Below, in pieces: positions 1 through 7,645 of a DNA stretch of 64,000 bases. Position numbers and translations under genes: made by a program. The notes under the pieces are model-generated. The model did no database searches and had not been told where the DNA came from. It saw only the letters and a program-made list of their open reading frames with translations. The first letter of the stretch is position 1, and every line of letters begins with the position of its first letter. The stretch is taken from positions 6,138,001 to 6,202,000 of the forward strand of contig NZ_VFOZ01000001.1 of the NCBI RefSeq assembly GCF_006716425.1, read 5' to 3'. This DNA comes from Actinoallomurus bryophytorum. GTDB lineage: Bacteria; Actinomycetota; Actinomycetes; Streptosporangiales; Streptosporangiaceae.

Positions 1-242
1 CCGGAGCTGTAGTCGCGGCCGGCCACGATCCCCTCCAGGAAGTGCCAGAACTGCACGTACTCCGGCTGGTCGAGGCCGAGCTTGTGGTCGATCGCGGCGA
101 GCTGGCCTCCGCCGCAGCCCTTCCCGCAGACCAGGACGGCCGGGTCCGAGGGCAGCGCGTAGAAGGTGACGTACACGAACGCCGCCATCACGAACAGCAG
201 GACGATCGTGCTGGCCAGCCGCCGCAGCAGATAGCGCGTCAT
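1..242 (-). CDS. Peptide/nickel-type ABC transporter permease, DppB-like (N-terminal part, cut by window edge)
   Basis: This is the first 80 or so codons of an inner-membrane permease on the minus strand, and the rest lies beyond position 1. The N-terminus MTRYLLRRLASTIVLLFVM is the typical first membrane helix of DppB/OppB proteins, followed by an extracytoplasmic loop (ALPSDPAV, then KLGLDQPEYVQFWHFLEG) that is also typical of that family. Its ATG overlaps the TGA of the DppC-like gene (ATGA), so the two are translationally coupled. The pair would form the membrane channel for the binding protein encoded upstream. The exact substrate cannot be read from the permease. Confidence 0.85.
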   Translation of the reverse strand, partial: MTRYLLRRLASTIVLLFVMAAFVYVTFYALPSDPAVLVCGKGCGGGQLAAIDHKLGLDQPEYVQFWHFLEGIVAGRDYSS

Positions 243-1195
243 TTCCGGCCTCCCCGCAGGGACGGCGCCTTGGGGTCCAGCGCGGTACGCAGGCCGTCCG
301 CGAGCACCGTGAAGGCGAGTACGTTGACGAGCAGCAGCAGGCCGGGCACCAGGACGTACGTCGGATCGGCCTGGAACCAGGTGGTGGCGCTGGAGAGCAT
401 CTGCCCCCACGAGGACGCGGGCGGCCGTACCCCCACGCCGAGGAAGGACAGGCCCGCCTCGGACAGCATGTTCGAGGGCAGCAGCAACGCGGCGTACGTC
501 ACGAGTGGCGCCGAGACGCCGGGCAGGATCTCGCGCAGGGCGATGCGGGTCCGTGACGCGCCGGACAGGCGCGCCGCCGCTACGTAGTCCCGCGTCTTCA
601 GTGACAGCACCTGCCCGCGTACGAGCCGCGCCGTGCTGCCCCAGCCGAACAGGCCGATGACGAGCATCAGGAGCACCGGGCGGGGGAACGTGCCGGGGAC
701 GATCGCCAGCAGCGCGATGGCGAAGATGAGCTGCGGGAAGGAGATCGCCAGGTCGATCAGCCGGCCGAGCACGGAGTCGGCGACCTTGCCGCCCAGCCCG
801 GCCGCCAGCCCGATCCCGATGCCCAGCAGGATCTGCACGATCAGGGAGCCGAAGGCGACCAGGAACGAGATCCGCGCTCCGCCCAGCGCGCGGGCGAACA
901 GGTCGCGGCCGGTCGTCGGCTCCACGCCGAGCCAGTGTGCCCCGCCCGCGCCGCCGAACGAGCCGCGCGGCACCCCGCCGCGCGCCGAGTCCAGCAGCCC
1001 GGGGTGGAACGTCGTGGCGTCCTGGCCCTCGAGATGGATGAGCAGGGGAGCGGCGATCGCGGCGACGAGCATGAGGACGGCCACGACGAGACCGGCCATG
1101 GCCATCCGGTCGGCGCGCAGCCGCCGCCGTACCTGACGGCCGCGGGCCGGCGCCTCCGTGGAGACGCCGGCCTCGGTAACCAGTTCAGCGCTCAC
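239..1195 (-). CDS. Peptide/nickel-type ABC transporter permease, DppC-like
   Basis: A 318-residue integral membrane protein starting with GTG. A short cytoplasmic N-terminus leads into a first helix at about residues 33-53. A periplasmic loop with the family motif HWLGVEPTTGRDLF follows at about 87-100, then five more hydrophobic helices. The ATPase-contacting EAA loop (YVAAARLSGASRTRIALREI) lies at about residues 204-223. Length and order match the BPD-transport family DppC/OppC. It sits between the binding protein gene and the DppB-like gene in one operon. Gene order binding protein - DppC - DppB is reversed compared with the usual DppA-DppB-DppC order. Confidence 0.92.
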   Translation of the reverse strand: MSAELVTEAGVSTEAPARGRQVRRRLRADRMAMAGLVVAVLMLVAAIAAPLLIHLEGQDATTFHPGLLDSARGGVPRGSFGGAGGAHWLGVEPTTGRDLFARALGGARISFLVAFGSLIVQILLGIGIGLAAGLGGKVADSVLGRLIDLAISFPQLIFAIALLAIVPGTFPRPVLLMLVIGLFGWGSTARLVRGQVLSLKTRDYVAAARLSGASRTRIALREILPGVSAPLVTYAALLLPSNMLSEAGLSFLGVGVRPPASSWGQMLSSATTWFQADPTYVLVPGLLLLVNVLAFTVLADGLRTALDPKAPSLRGGRK

Positions 1196-1226
1196 TGGTC
1201 CCTCGCCCTCCTCGCTCGCTCCGCGG

Positions 1227-1243
1227 GCGGCCTGGGGGGCCGC
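1227..1243 (-). terminator. Intercistronic hairpin between binding protein and permease genes
   Basis: A perfect 6-bp stem (GCGGCC/GGCCGC) with loop TGGGG lies in the 106-bp gap after the binding-protein stop. There is no T-tract. In binding-protein operons such hairpins usually stabilise the upstream message or attenuate transcription into the permeases, and that role is inferred here. Confidence 0.35.
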
Positions 1244-1301
1244 TTCGCGGGGAGGGGGCCGCCCACTCCGCTCGTTGCGTCGGGCTCACTCGCGGTCATT
1301 C

Positions 1302-3020
1302 TTACTTGACCGAGACCATCGCCGGGTCGTACGAGCCACGCCACTCGTCCAGGTAGGCGTTCTTGACGTTCTTGCCGGTCAGCCGGATGTAGATCGGGTG
1401 GATCAGCGGAACGGTGAGTGCCTGTCTGCCGATCGTGGCGTCCAGGGCGCCCCAGCGTGGGCGGGCCTGTACGGGATCGGTGATCGTGTTGATGGCGTCG
1501 AACTCGGTGTTGACCTTCGAGTCGTTCAGCTGGGAGGCGTTGAAGTTGCCGCCGTCCTTGAGGATCTGCCGCCCGTCGAAGATCGGAGCCAGGAAGGGGC
1601 CGCCGGTCGGCCAGTCCGCACCCCACGTGGCGAGGAACATGCCCGGCTCGGTGGAGGGCTTCTGGACCGTGTCGCCGTAGCCGGCGTCGTCGTACGGCTT
1701 GAGTTTCACCGTGATGCCGGCCTGCTTGAGCGAGGACTGGATGGCGGTGGCGACGGCCGGGCCGTCGTGGTTGTAGTCGGCGTTGCGGTGGGCGAGCGTG
1801 ATGGTGAGCCCGTTCGGGTGCCCGGCCTGCGCGAGGAGTTCCTTGGCCTTGGCGGCGTTGCCGTTCGGGCCGGCCGGGAAGTAGTCGTACGGCTGGTAGC
1901 CGAACGCGGCCTGGTCGGGCAGGAAGGTCGTCGCGGCCTTGGCGAGGGAGCTGCCGCCGACCGCGTTGACGACCGACTGGCGGCCGATCGCGTAGGAGAT
2001 CGCCTCACGCACCCGGATGTCGTCGAAGGGCTTCACCTTCGTGTCGAAGGCGATGTAGTCGGTCTCGCCGAACTCGCCCTTGACCGCGCGCTTCTTCAGG
2101 TTCGGGTCGGTGGAGATCCGAGCGAGTTCGGCGGGGGACAGGTCGGTGTCGACGGTGATCGCGTTCGCGTCCTTGCCGGCGCTGGAGCTGAGCCGCTGGT
2201 TGATGACGGCCGCGTTGAGGCCGTACGTCCCCTCGACCCGGTCCGCGCAGGCGAGCCGCTGGTCGTCCAGGGTGCGTGACCAGTACGGGTTGCGGGCCAG
2301 CACGAGGCTCTTGTCCTGCTCGTGGGAGACCACCTTGTACGGGCCGCTCGACACGGGGTGCTTCTCATACCCGGTGCCGTCGTCCTTGGCCTTGGGCACC
2401 GGCGCGAACTGCGTCGCCGTCGCGACGTAGGGGAAGTCGCCCTCGGGCTTGCGCAGCTTGAAGATGATCGTCTTGTCGTCCGGCGTCTGGATCGAGTCCA
2501 GCTCCTTGCCCTTGTACGGGCCCTTGTAGTCGGCACCGCCGGCCAGCCAGTCACGCAGGTACGGGATGCCGCCGGGCAGCTCGGGCGCGAACGCACGCTC
2601 CACGCCCCACTTGATGTCCCTGGACGTGATGGGTGTGCCGTCGTCGAACTTCAGCCCGTCTTTGAGGTGGTAGGTCCAGGTCTTGGCGCCGTCACTGGCC
2701 TTCCCGGTGTCGGTCGCCAGGTCGGGCACGACCTGGTCTCCCGCCTGACCGGGCACGCGGTGCCGGGTGGTGAGCGTCCGGAAGATCAGCGAGGTGATCG
2801 AGCCGCCGCCGGAGGTGTAGATCCGCGCGGGGTCGAGGTGGTGGGAGGTGGCGTCGGACTGGTTCAGGACGTACAGCGTGCCGCCCTGGCAGTTGTGGGG
2901 GTCGAAGGCCGCGCTGCTTCCGGAGCCGTTCGAGGAGTCGCTGGAGGAGCAGGCGGCGGCGCCGGTGGCGAGGAGAGCGGCGGCAGAGGCGGCGGCGAGC
3001 AGGGTGGAGCTTCTTCGCAT
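1302..3020 (-). CDS. ABC transporter substrate-binding lipoprotein, SBP family 5 (DppA/OppA-like)
   Basis: A 572-residue exported lipoprotein. A lipoprotein signal peptide (MRRSSTLLAAASAAALLATG, then AAAC) places the lipidated cysteine at residue 24, followed by a Ser/Gly/Asn-rich tether. Family-5 landmarks are visible: the LKDGLKFDDGTPITSRDIKWG region at about residues 121-141, the RNPYW motif (about 243-247), and the DIRVREAISYAIGR segment near 330. It should capture a peptide-like ligand outside the membrane and deliver it to the DppB/DppC pair downstream. No ATPase gene is visible in the window, but it may lie beyond position 1. A short leader peptide of the kind seen before actinobacterial sulfur-assimilation genes lies upstream at 3157-3246. 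The ligand may therefore be a sulfur compound such as a thiol peptide (inference). Confidence 0.92.
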   Translation of the reverse strand: MRRSSTLLAAASAAALLATGAAACSSSDSSNGSGSSAAFDPHNCQGGTLYVLNQSDATSHHLDPARIYTSGGGSITSLIFRTLTTRHRVPGQAGDQVVPDLATDTGKASDGAKTWTYHLKDGLKFDDGTPITSRDIKWGVERAFAPELPGGIPYLRDWLAGGADYKGPYKGKELDSIQTPDDKTIIFKLRKPEGDFPYVATATQFAPVPKAKDDGTGYEKHPVSSGPYKVVSHEQDKSLVLARNPYWSRTLDDQRLACADRVEGTYGLNAAVINQRLSSSAGKDANAITVDTDLSPAELARISTDPNLKKRAVKGEFGETDYIAFDTKVKPFDDIRVREAISYAIGRQSVVNAVGGSSLAKAATTFLPDQAAFGYQPYDYFPAGPNGNAAKAKELLAQAGHPNGLTITLAHRNADYNHDGPAVATAIQSSLKQAGITVKLKPYDDAGYGDTVQKPSTEPGMFLATWGADWPTGGPFLAPIFDGRQILKDGGNFNASQLNDSKVNTEFDAINTITDPVQARPRWGALDATIGRQALTVPLIHPIYIRLTGKNVKNAYLDEWRGSYDPAMVSVK

Positions 3021-3118
3021 CAGAGGTTCTCATTCACGCGTTGACTGCGACATTGACACGACTGCACTGAGAATGACAGACGTGACTTTGACCAGGAAGG
3101 AGGAGGACCGAAACCGGT

Positions 3119-3175
3119 GGCGCGATGCGCCCGGAGGTCAGGGACGGAGACTCAGGTCAGGTCGCGCACAGCGCG
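3119..3175 (-). promoter_or_regulatory. Leader-region hairpins between leader peptide and binding protein gene
   Basis: Two small perfect hairpins lie on the leader transcript: 3163-3175 (CGCGC/GCGCG, 3-nt loop), which contains the leader peptide's single Cys codon, and 3119-3131 (GGCGC/GCGCC, 3-nt loop) just after its stop. A ribosome paused at the Cys codon would hold the first stem open. The arrangement suits attenuation, but no classical terminator with a T-tract is visible. Confidence 0.35.
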
Positions 3176-3246
3176 CTGGCCTGCCGTCGAAGATCGACGT
3201 GCAGGCGAGCGACGAGGGGCTTGCTCCGATACACGGTCAGCATCAT
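3157..3246 (-). CDS. Putative cis-regulatory leader peptide (29 aa, HVDL-type)
   Basis: A 29-codon ORF beginning ATGATG, with AAGGAG 12 nt upstream, ends 136 nt before the binding-protein start. Its core, LVARLHVDLRRQASALCAT, matches from memory the short actinobacterial leader peptides with an R-x-HVDL-x-R-x-x-SALC signature found ahead of sulfur-uptake and cysteine-related genes. The conserved Cys sits three residues before the stop. In such leaders, slow decoding of the Cys codon when cysteine is scarce is thought to raise expression of the genes behind. What is seen is the ORF, the motif and its position. The regulatory role is inferred. Confidence 0.7.
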   Translation of the reverse strand: MMLTVYRSKPLVARLHVDLRRQASALCAT

Positions 3247-3311
3247 GCTCGGTGTTGGCTCCTTACGTCAATCTGGTCGTCGGCTGGGGCAGGTGCGCAG
3301 ATCACCATATA

Positions 3312-3337
3312 CCGACATTTCAGGTAGAGAATGTCGG
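3312..3337. promoter_or_regulatory. Inverted repeat in the divergent promoter region
   Basis: A perfect 8-bp inverted repeat, CCGACATT-N10-AATGTCGG, lies between the leader of the ABC operon (minus) and the thioesterase gene (plus). On the minus strand, TATATG at 3305-3310 could serve as a -10 box with the repeat overlapping the promoter. It is a candidate operator for one or both transcripts. Confidence 0.4.
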
Positions 3338-3375
3338 GGTGGTCGTGGTCGCGCCGGGTGTTCCCTTGATCATCG

Positions 3376-3819
3376 ATGCGTGGTCCACTGGTGAGCGTGA
3401 CGGAGGCGGATGAGGTGGCGCGCCGCTGCGCCGAGAAGATGTACGCGTCCGACCGCTCGTCCCAGCACCTCGGCATCGAGATCACCGACGTGGCCGCGGG
3501 CCGCGCCCGCGCGCGGATGACCGTCACGGACACGATGGTCAACGGCCACGGCATCGCGCACGGCGGCTATGTCTTCCTCCTCGCCGACACGGCGTTCGCC
3601 TTCGCCTGCAACACGTACGAGGTCGTGACCGTCGCCGCCGCGGCCGACGTGGTGTTCGTCGCCCCGGCGCGGCCGGGAGACGAACTGACCGCCGACGCCG
3701 TGGAACGCGCACGCTTCGGCCGCAGCGGAATCTACGACGTGACCGTCCGCCGCTCCGACGGTGAGGTCATCGCCGAGTTCCGCGGCAACAGCCGCGCCTT
3801 GCCCGGAGCGTCCGGGTGA
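3376..3819 (+). CDS. paaI: PaaI-like acyl-CoA thioesterase (hotdog fold)
   Basis: A small hotdog-fold thioesterase. The family's active-site stretch NGHGIAHGGYVFLLADTAFA is intact, with the catalytic Asp in LADTAF. PaaI hydrolyses (hydroxy)phenylacetyl-CoA-type thioesters and in phenylacetate degradation frees stalled CoA, but no other paa genes are nearby, so the true substrate is open. Length (147 aa, or 142 from GTG 3391) is normal for the family. No ribosome-binding site precedes either start, and GTG 3391 (VSVTEADEVARRCAE) fits family N-termini equally well. The gene's last 13 codons are repeated in decayed form about 209 bp downstream. Confidence 0.85.
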   Translation: MRGPLVSVTEADEVARRCAEKMYASDRSSQHLGIEITDVAAGRARARMTVTDTMVNGHGIAHGGYVFLLADTAFAFACNTYEVVTVAAAADVVFVAPARPGDELTADAVERARFGRSGIYDVTVRRSDGEVIAEFRGNSRALPGASG

Positions 3820-4199
3820 GGGCGGCGCCGAGGTTACGCGCCGTTCGGCGCCGCCGCCCGTACGGGCCGCCGGACTCGCGGCCGGTTGAGAATCCCCGCA
3901 TGGGGACGGCCCGGCCCCCTGGCCCGCCGAGGCGGCACGTGACCCGTCCGCACGCGAGGCCGACGCCTCACCGCCCCACTACCGCGCCCGGCGGCAAAAG
4001 CCGCGCCCTGCCCGGAGCGTCCCGGTGAGATGGGTGCCGGGGCTACGCGCCGCTCACCGCCCCGGCCCTGCCGGGCCGGGCGAGAAGCCCCCTGAGCACG
4101 GGACCCGGCCTACGGCCACACCCCGGCCCGCCGACATTCCGCCGGGGCGGCACGACACCCGCCCGAACGCGACGCCGCAACGCTCCGAGGCCGCCCTCA
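3782..4199. repeat. Degenerate tandem duplication of the 3' end of the thioesterase gene
   Basis: The segment that starts at 3782 in the last thioesterase codons recurs from 3991, offset 209 bp. The first 60 bp match with few changes: GCAACAGCCGCGCC against GCAAAAGCCGCGCC, then TTGCCCGGAGCGTCC against CTGCCCGGAGCGTCC. Both copies reach a TGA at the same place. Similarity then continues more weakly through the unit (CCGCCGAGGCGGCACG against CCGCCGGGGCGGCACG). The 3820-4356 gap holds these two copies and no credible gene. Confidence 0.6.
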
Positions 4200-4356
4200 C
4201 ACCGCGCCCTGGTGGGCCGGACGATGTGGTCAGGGGCGGGAATCGCAGTGGCCGAGTGGGGTCGGCCGTGAGCCCGATTGCGGCCCCGCCGTTCGACGGC
4301 CGCGGGCCTCGGCCGGGGGCGATCCTCGGTGGGCGGACGATGACGGTGGGGGGCCG

Positions 4357-5286
4357 ATGAACGCGCGGCGGGAAGCGTGGGAGTTGCTCGGGGGTGAGTA
4401 CGACGTCCGGGTGCTGGAGCCCTCCCCGCCCGCCGTCATGGTGCCGCCCTGGTTCGCCGACGATCCGCTGGCCGGGCCGTACGGTGTCCGGCTCGTCACG
4501 CCCGTCAGCGGGCTGGGGCGGAGCTGGGACGAGCTCACCCGCGAGCGGCCCGGTCTGGCCGGCTTCTGTGCCGATCGCTGGCTCGGCGCCTGGCGCCGCC
4601 TCGCCCCGCTGCCGCGCGCCTTCGTCGCCACGCGTCGTTCGCTGCACGCGCTGGCCGAGCACGTCGTCGGGGCCGCACGCTACGCCGCCAACGGCAAGAT
4701 CGGTCTGCGGTACACCCGTCACGGCTTCGGCACCCCGTACTTCGGCACCGGCCGCCAGATCCGTGTCGAGGACGGACGGCTGGTCGTCGACGGCACCTCG
4801 CACACCCCGGCGACGCTCGGCGAGGCCGCGATGCTGGCCGGCGTACCCCTCGGGATGCCGCCGGACGTCTACAGCCCCTCGACGCCCGCCGCCCCGGACA
4901 CCCACCTGCCGGTGAACCCTGCCGCCGCCGAGGCGCTGGGCGCCTGGTTCGGGTTCGCCTGGTCGGTGCTCGAACAGCTCCGCTTCGACGGCCGTCCCCT
5001 GGCGCCCGGACGGGTGCAGCTGTGGCCCGAGCACTTCGACCCGGCTCTTGACCTGGGCGAGGAGTCCGCCGGCCGGCGTGCCTCCTACGGCGCCTCCCCC
5101 GGCGATGACGCCCACCCCGAGCCCTACCTCTACGTGTCCCCGTGGCAGAGGCGTAGCGGCGCCTTCTGGGCCGACGCCACCTTCGGCGGCGCGTCCCTCA
5201 CCTACGGCGCGCTCCTCGCCGCCGACGACCAGCGGCAGACCGCTCTCGCCTTTTTCCGACAAGGGCTGGAAGAGCTGAACTCCTGA
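4357..5286 (+). CDS. Conserved actinobacterial protein of unknown function
   Basis: A 309-residue soluble protein with no signal peptide or membrane helix. It opens MNARREAWELLGGEYDVRVL and has a Trp/Pro-rich N-terminal half (VPPWFADDPLAG, then GRSWDELTRERPG). The central part contains KIGLRYTRHGFGTPYFG and the C-terminal part QLWPEHFDPALDLG, then PYLYVSPWQRRSGAFW. The evenly spread conserved-looking aromatic motifs, normal G+C codon bias and sensible length support a real gene. No enzymatic motif is recognised and no family is assigned. It stands alone, followed by a 235-bp gap. Confidence 0.75.
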   Translation: MNARREAWELLGGEYDVRVLEPSPPAVMVPPWFADDPLAGPYGVRLVTPVSGLGRSWDELTRERPGLAGFCADRWLGAWRRLAPLPRAFVATRRSLHALAEHVVGAARYAANGKIGLRYTRHGFGTPYFGTGRQIRVEDGRLVVDGTSHTPATLGEAAMLAGVPLGMPPDVYSPSTPAAPDTHLPVNPAAAEALGAWFGFAWSVLEQLRFDGRPLAPGRVQLWPEHFDPALDLGEESAGRRASYGASPGDDAHPEPYLYVSPWQRRSGAFWADATFGGASLTYGALLAADDQRQTALAFFRQGLEELNS

Positions 5287-5521
5287 TTCCGGCGCTCGGG
5301 ATCGTCATGTCACGCCGCGCTTTCCCAAGTTCAGTTAAGAAATGAATCGGTTCCCATTTAACAACGGGCGGGCAGGGACCTCGGTGCGGGGGCACACGGG
5401 GGGACGGCCTCGACAAGCAGGCCAGACGTTCCCGCCTATGGCGAACCTGGGGCATAACGGCGGACTACGTCGCTGCGCCTGCTGGTGCCTTCCACGTCAC
5501 CGTGCGAAAGGAGCGACAGAA

Positions 5522-6112
5522 ATGCGCAAGGGAGTCAAGGCCGCCTGCGTGTTGGCCACCAGCCTCGGCATGCTCATGACGGGCTGCGGCGGCAAGCACA
5601 AGGCCGTTCCGTCATCGGGCGGCTTCGCCCAGCCGTCATCGCCCGGGATGGAATCACCGGGGGAGACGGAGGCGCCCGAGTCCTCGCCGCCGGCCACCGA
5701 GGGAACGGAGTCCTCGCCGCCCGTGGCGTCGATGACGCCGACCGGTCCGGCGGAGGTCAAGACCAAGGACGTGAGCATCGGCAAGATCCTGGTCGATGGC
5801 AAGGACATGACGCTCTACCTGTTCGAGAAGGACAAGGCCGGCAAGCCCACCTGCACCGGTGAGTGCGCCACGGCCTGGCCGCCGCTGCTCACCACCGACA
5901 AGGTCACCGCGAGCCCCGGCGTCAACGCGTCCTGGCTCGGCATGACCGACCGGTCCGACGGTACGAAGCAGGTCACGTACCACGGCTGGCCGCTCTACCA
6001 CTACGCCAAGGACACCAAGCCCGGCGACATGCTCGGCCAGGGTCTCGAGGCGTTCGGCGCCAAGTGGTACGTCGTCGACGCGGGCAAGGGCGACAAGCTC
6101 GAGAAGAAGTAG
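5522..6112 (+). CDS. Lipoprotein with COG4315 / Lipoprotein_15-type repeats (copy 1)
   Basis: A 196-residue lipoprotein. The signal peptide ends in the lipobox LMTGC, followed by a Pro/Ser/Glu-rich tether (about residues 25-75). The secreted-repeat family fold follows: ILVDGKDMTLYLFEKD, CTGECATAWPPLL, and YHGWPLYHYAKDTKPGD, with two cysteines likely bridged in CTGEC. The family's function is unknown, although redox or metal roles have been suggested. The start at ATG 5522 is chosen because AAAGGAG lies 10 nt upstream. A paralogue follows directly at 6221 with the same 5' flank, so the pair arose by tandem duplication. Confidence 0.9.
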   Translation: MRKGVKAACVLATSLGMLMTGCGGKHKAVPSSGGFAQPSSPGMESPGETEAPESSPPATEGTESSPPVASMTPTGPAEVKTKDVSIGKILVDGKDMTLYLFEKDKAGKPTCTGECATAWPPLLTTDKVTASPGVNASWLGMTDRSDGTKQVTYHGWPLYHYAKDTKPGDMLGQGLEAFGAKWYVVDAGKGDKLEKK

Positions 6113-6220
6113 CCGCAAGCAGGCCGAAGAAGCCTCGCCGGTGGCGGCCACGCCCGCGGGCGGCGCCGCCACCGCGATCGTCGACTCCGTTCACGTCTCC
6201 GTGCGAAGGAGTGGACTCAC

Positions 6221-6805
6221 ATGCGCAAGGCAGTCAGTGTCGCCTGCGTGCTGACGGCAGGCTTCGGCCTGTTCGCTTCGGGCTGCGGTGGGAGGCAACC
6301 GGCCCTGCCCCGTTCGGGCGGGTACGCCCAGCCATCGTCGCCCGTCCCCGAGTCGTCCCCGTCGGCGGAGACACCCCCGCCGACGGGGGCACCAGAACCG
6401 TCATCGACCGGGGGCCCGGAGTCGCCGGCACCGGGAACCGTCCCGCTGGAGATCGGCACCCGGGAGACGCGCTACGGCCGGATCCTGGTCGACGGCCAGG
6501 GCCGGACGATCTACGTGTCCGCCAAGGACAACGCCGACTTCGAGTCCATGTGCACCGGCTCCTGTACGAAGGAGTGGCCGCCGTTGTTCACCAACGGCCA
6601 GATCAACGCCGGGCCCGGTGTGAACTCCGCCTGGCTGGGCACGATCGGCCGGTCCGACGGCCCGGTCCAGGTGGAGTACAACGGCTGGCCGCTCTACTAC
6701 TCGACCAGGGACGCCGAGCCTCGTGACATCAAGGGCCAGGGCGTCGCCTCGAACGGCACCACCTGGTACGTCATCGACGCCGACAAGGGGCAGAAGGTGA
6801 AGTGA
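6221..6805 (+). CDS. Lipoprotein with COG4315 / Lipoprotein_15-type repeats (copy 2)
   Basis: A 194-residue paralogue of the preceding gene with the same plan: signal peptide and lipobox (FASGC), Pro/Ser-rich linker, ILVDGQGRTIYVSAKDN, CTGSCTKEWPPLF and YNGWPLYYSTRDAEP. The sequence before both starts is also shared (CACGTC/CCGTGCGAA-GGAG then ATGCGCAAG), which shows that the duplication unit included the ribosome-binding site. The motif YHYAKD of copy 1 is YYSTRD here, so the copies have diverged at the site where the family usually has His. Its stop is one base from the stop of the convergent M50-like gene. Confidence 0.9.
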   Translation: MRKAVSVACVLTAGFGLFASGCGGRQPALPRSGGYAQPSSPVPESSPSAETPPPTGAPEPSSTGGPESPAPGTVPLEIGTRETRYGRILVDGQGRTIYVSAKDNADFESMCTGSCTKEWPPLFTNGQINAGPGVNSAWLGTIGRSDGPVQVEYNGWPLYYSTRDAEPRDIKGQGVASNGTTWYVIDADKGQKVK

Positions 6806-6806
6806 G

Positions 6807-7544
6807 TCACCAGTTCGGCAGCTGCGGCAGCGACGACGGCAGCAGCCAGACACCGCCCGCCACCAGCGCCACGACCGCGACGATGCCGAACCCGAACACC
6901 CACATCAGTCCCGGCATGCCCGTAAGTCGGGCCAGCTGGTCGGCGTCGGAGTCGGGCGCGCGGCCCCGCGCGCGCTTGCTCTGCAGCTCGAGTACGGGCC
7001 GCGCGCCCGCCAGGAGCAGGAACCACGTGAAGGCGTACGCGAACGCCGCCTGCACGGTCGACGACCCGAACCAGGAGACCACGAAGAACACCGCGCCGGT
7101 CGTGACGACCGACAACACGCCGTACATGTTGCGGATCAGGATGAGAATCGCGGCGAGCAGCAGGATGCCGCCCCACAGCAGGGCGGTGATGTGTCCGACC
7201 GCGAGCAGCCCGGCGGCGCCGAGGCCCAGCAGCGGGGGAGTGACGTACCCCGCGAAGGCCGTCAGGATCATGCCGGGACCGTACGGTTTGCCGCTCGACA
7301 CCGTGACGCCCGAGGTGTCGGAGTGCAGGCGGATGCTGTGCAGCTGGCGGCCGGTGACCAGCGCGGCGACCGCGTGGCCGCCCTCGTGCGCGATGGTCAC
7401 GACGTTGCGCAGCACGTGCCACACCGAGCGCACCGAGACCGCCCCCAGCGCCGCCACTCCGGTGAGCGTGACGAGCCACCATGGCGGATGCGGTTGCGTG
7501 CCGACGACGTCATGCCAGACGTCGCCGAGAGTGGACAGGTCCAT
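6807..7544 (-). CDS. M50B-like membrane metallopeptidase
   Basis: A 245-residue polytopic membrane protein with an HExxH zinc motif (IAHEGGHAVAALVTG) at about residues 53-67, next to a hydrophobic helix as in M50 site-2-type proteases. Further helices follow at about residues 90-180, then a basic loop (KRARGRAPDSDADQ) and a final helix. The second zinc ligand is not obvious, so catalytic activity is not certain. The ATG has a strong ribosome-binding site (GAGGTGAT). The natural substrate is unknown. Neighbours give no pathway, since it is convergent with the lipoprotein pair and divergent from the DegT-like gene. Confidence 0.8.
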   Translation of the reverse strand: MDLSTLGDVWHDVVGTQPHPPWWLVTLTGVAALGAVSVRSVWHVLRNVVTIAHEGGHAVAALVTGRQLHSIRLHSDTSGVTVSSGKPYGPGMILTAFAGYVTPPLLGLGAAGLLAVGHITALLWGGILLLAAILILIRNMYGVLSVVTTGAVFFVVSWFGSSTVQAAFAYAFTWFLLLAGARPVLELQSKRARGRAPDSDADQLARLTGMPGLMWVFGFGIVAVVALVAGGVWLLPSSLPQLPNW

Positions 7545-7630
7545 TCATCACCTCTGACCGGTACGACGTGCCCGGGGCCCGCGAAGTTTCGTCGGCCCGG
7601 CGAACCCATATCCAACCCCATGTCGGCCAG

Positions 7631-7636
7631 TAAGGT
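7631..7636 (+). promoter_or_regulatory. -10 box (TAAGGT) for a near-leaderless transcript
   Basis: TAAGGT lies 9 nt before the ATG at 7646, and there is no ribosome-binding site. Transcription would start at or within 2-3 nt of the start codon. Confidence 0.5.
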
Positions 7637-7645
7637 GTTGCCACT

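Noticed and set aside
4054-5262. A 402-codon minus-strand frame opposite the conserved unknown protein.
   Set aside because: Low-complexity G/R/V-rich translation with no domain. The plus-strand frame has motif-like conserved aromatic residues and proper start context.
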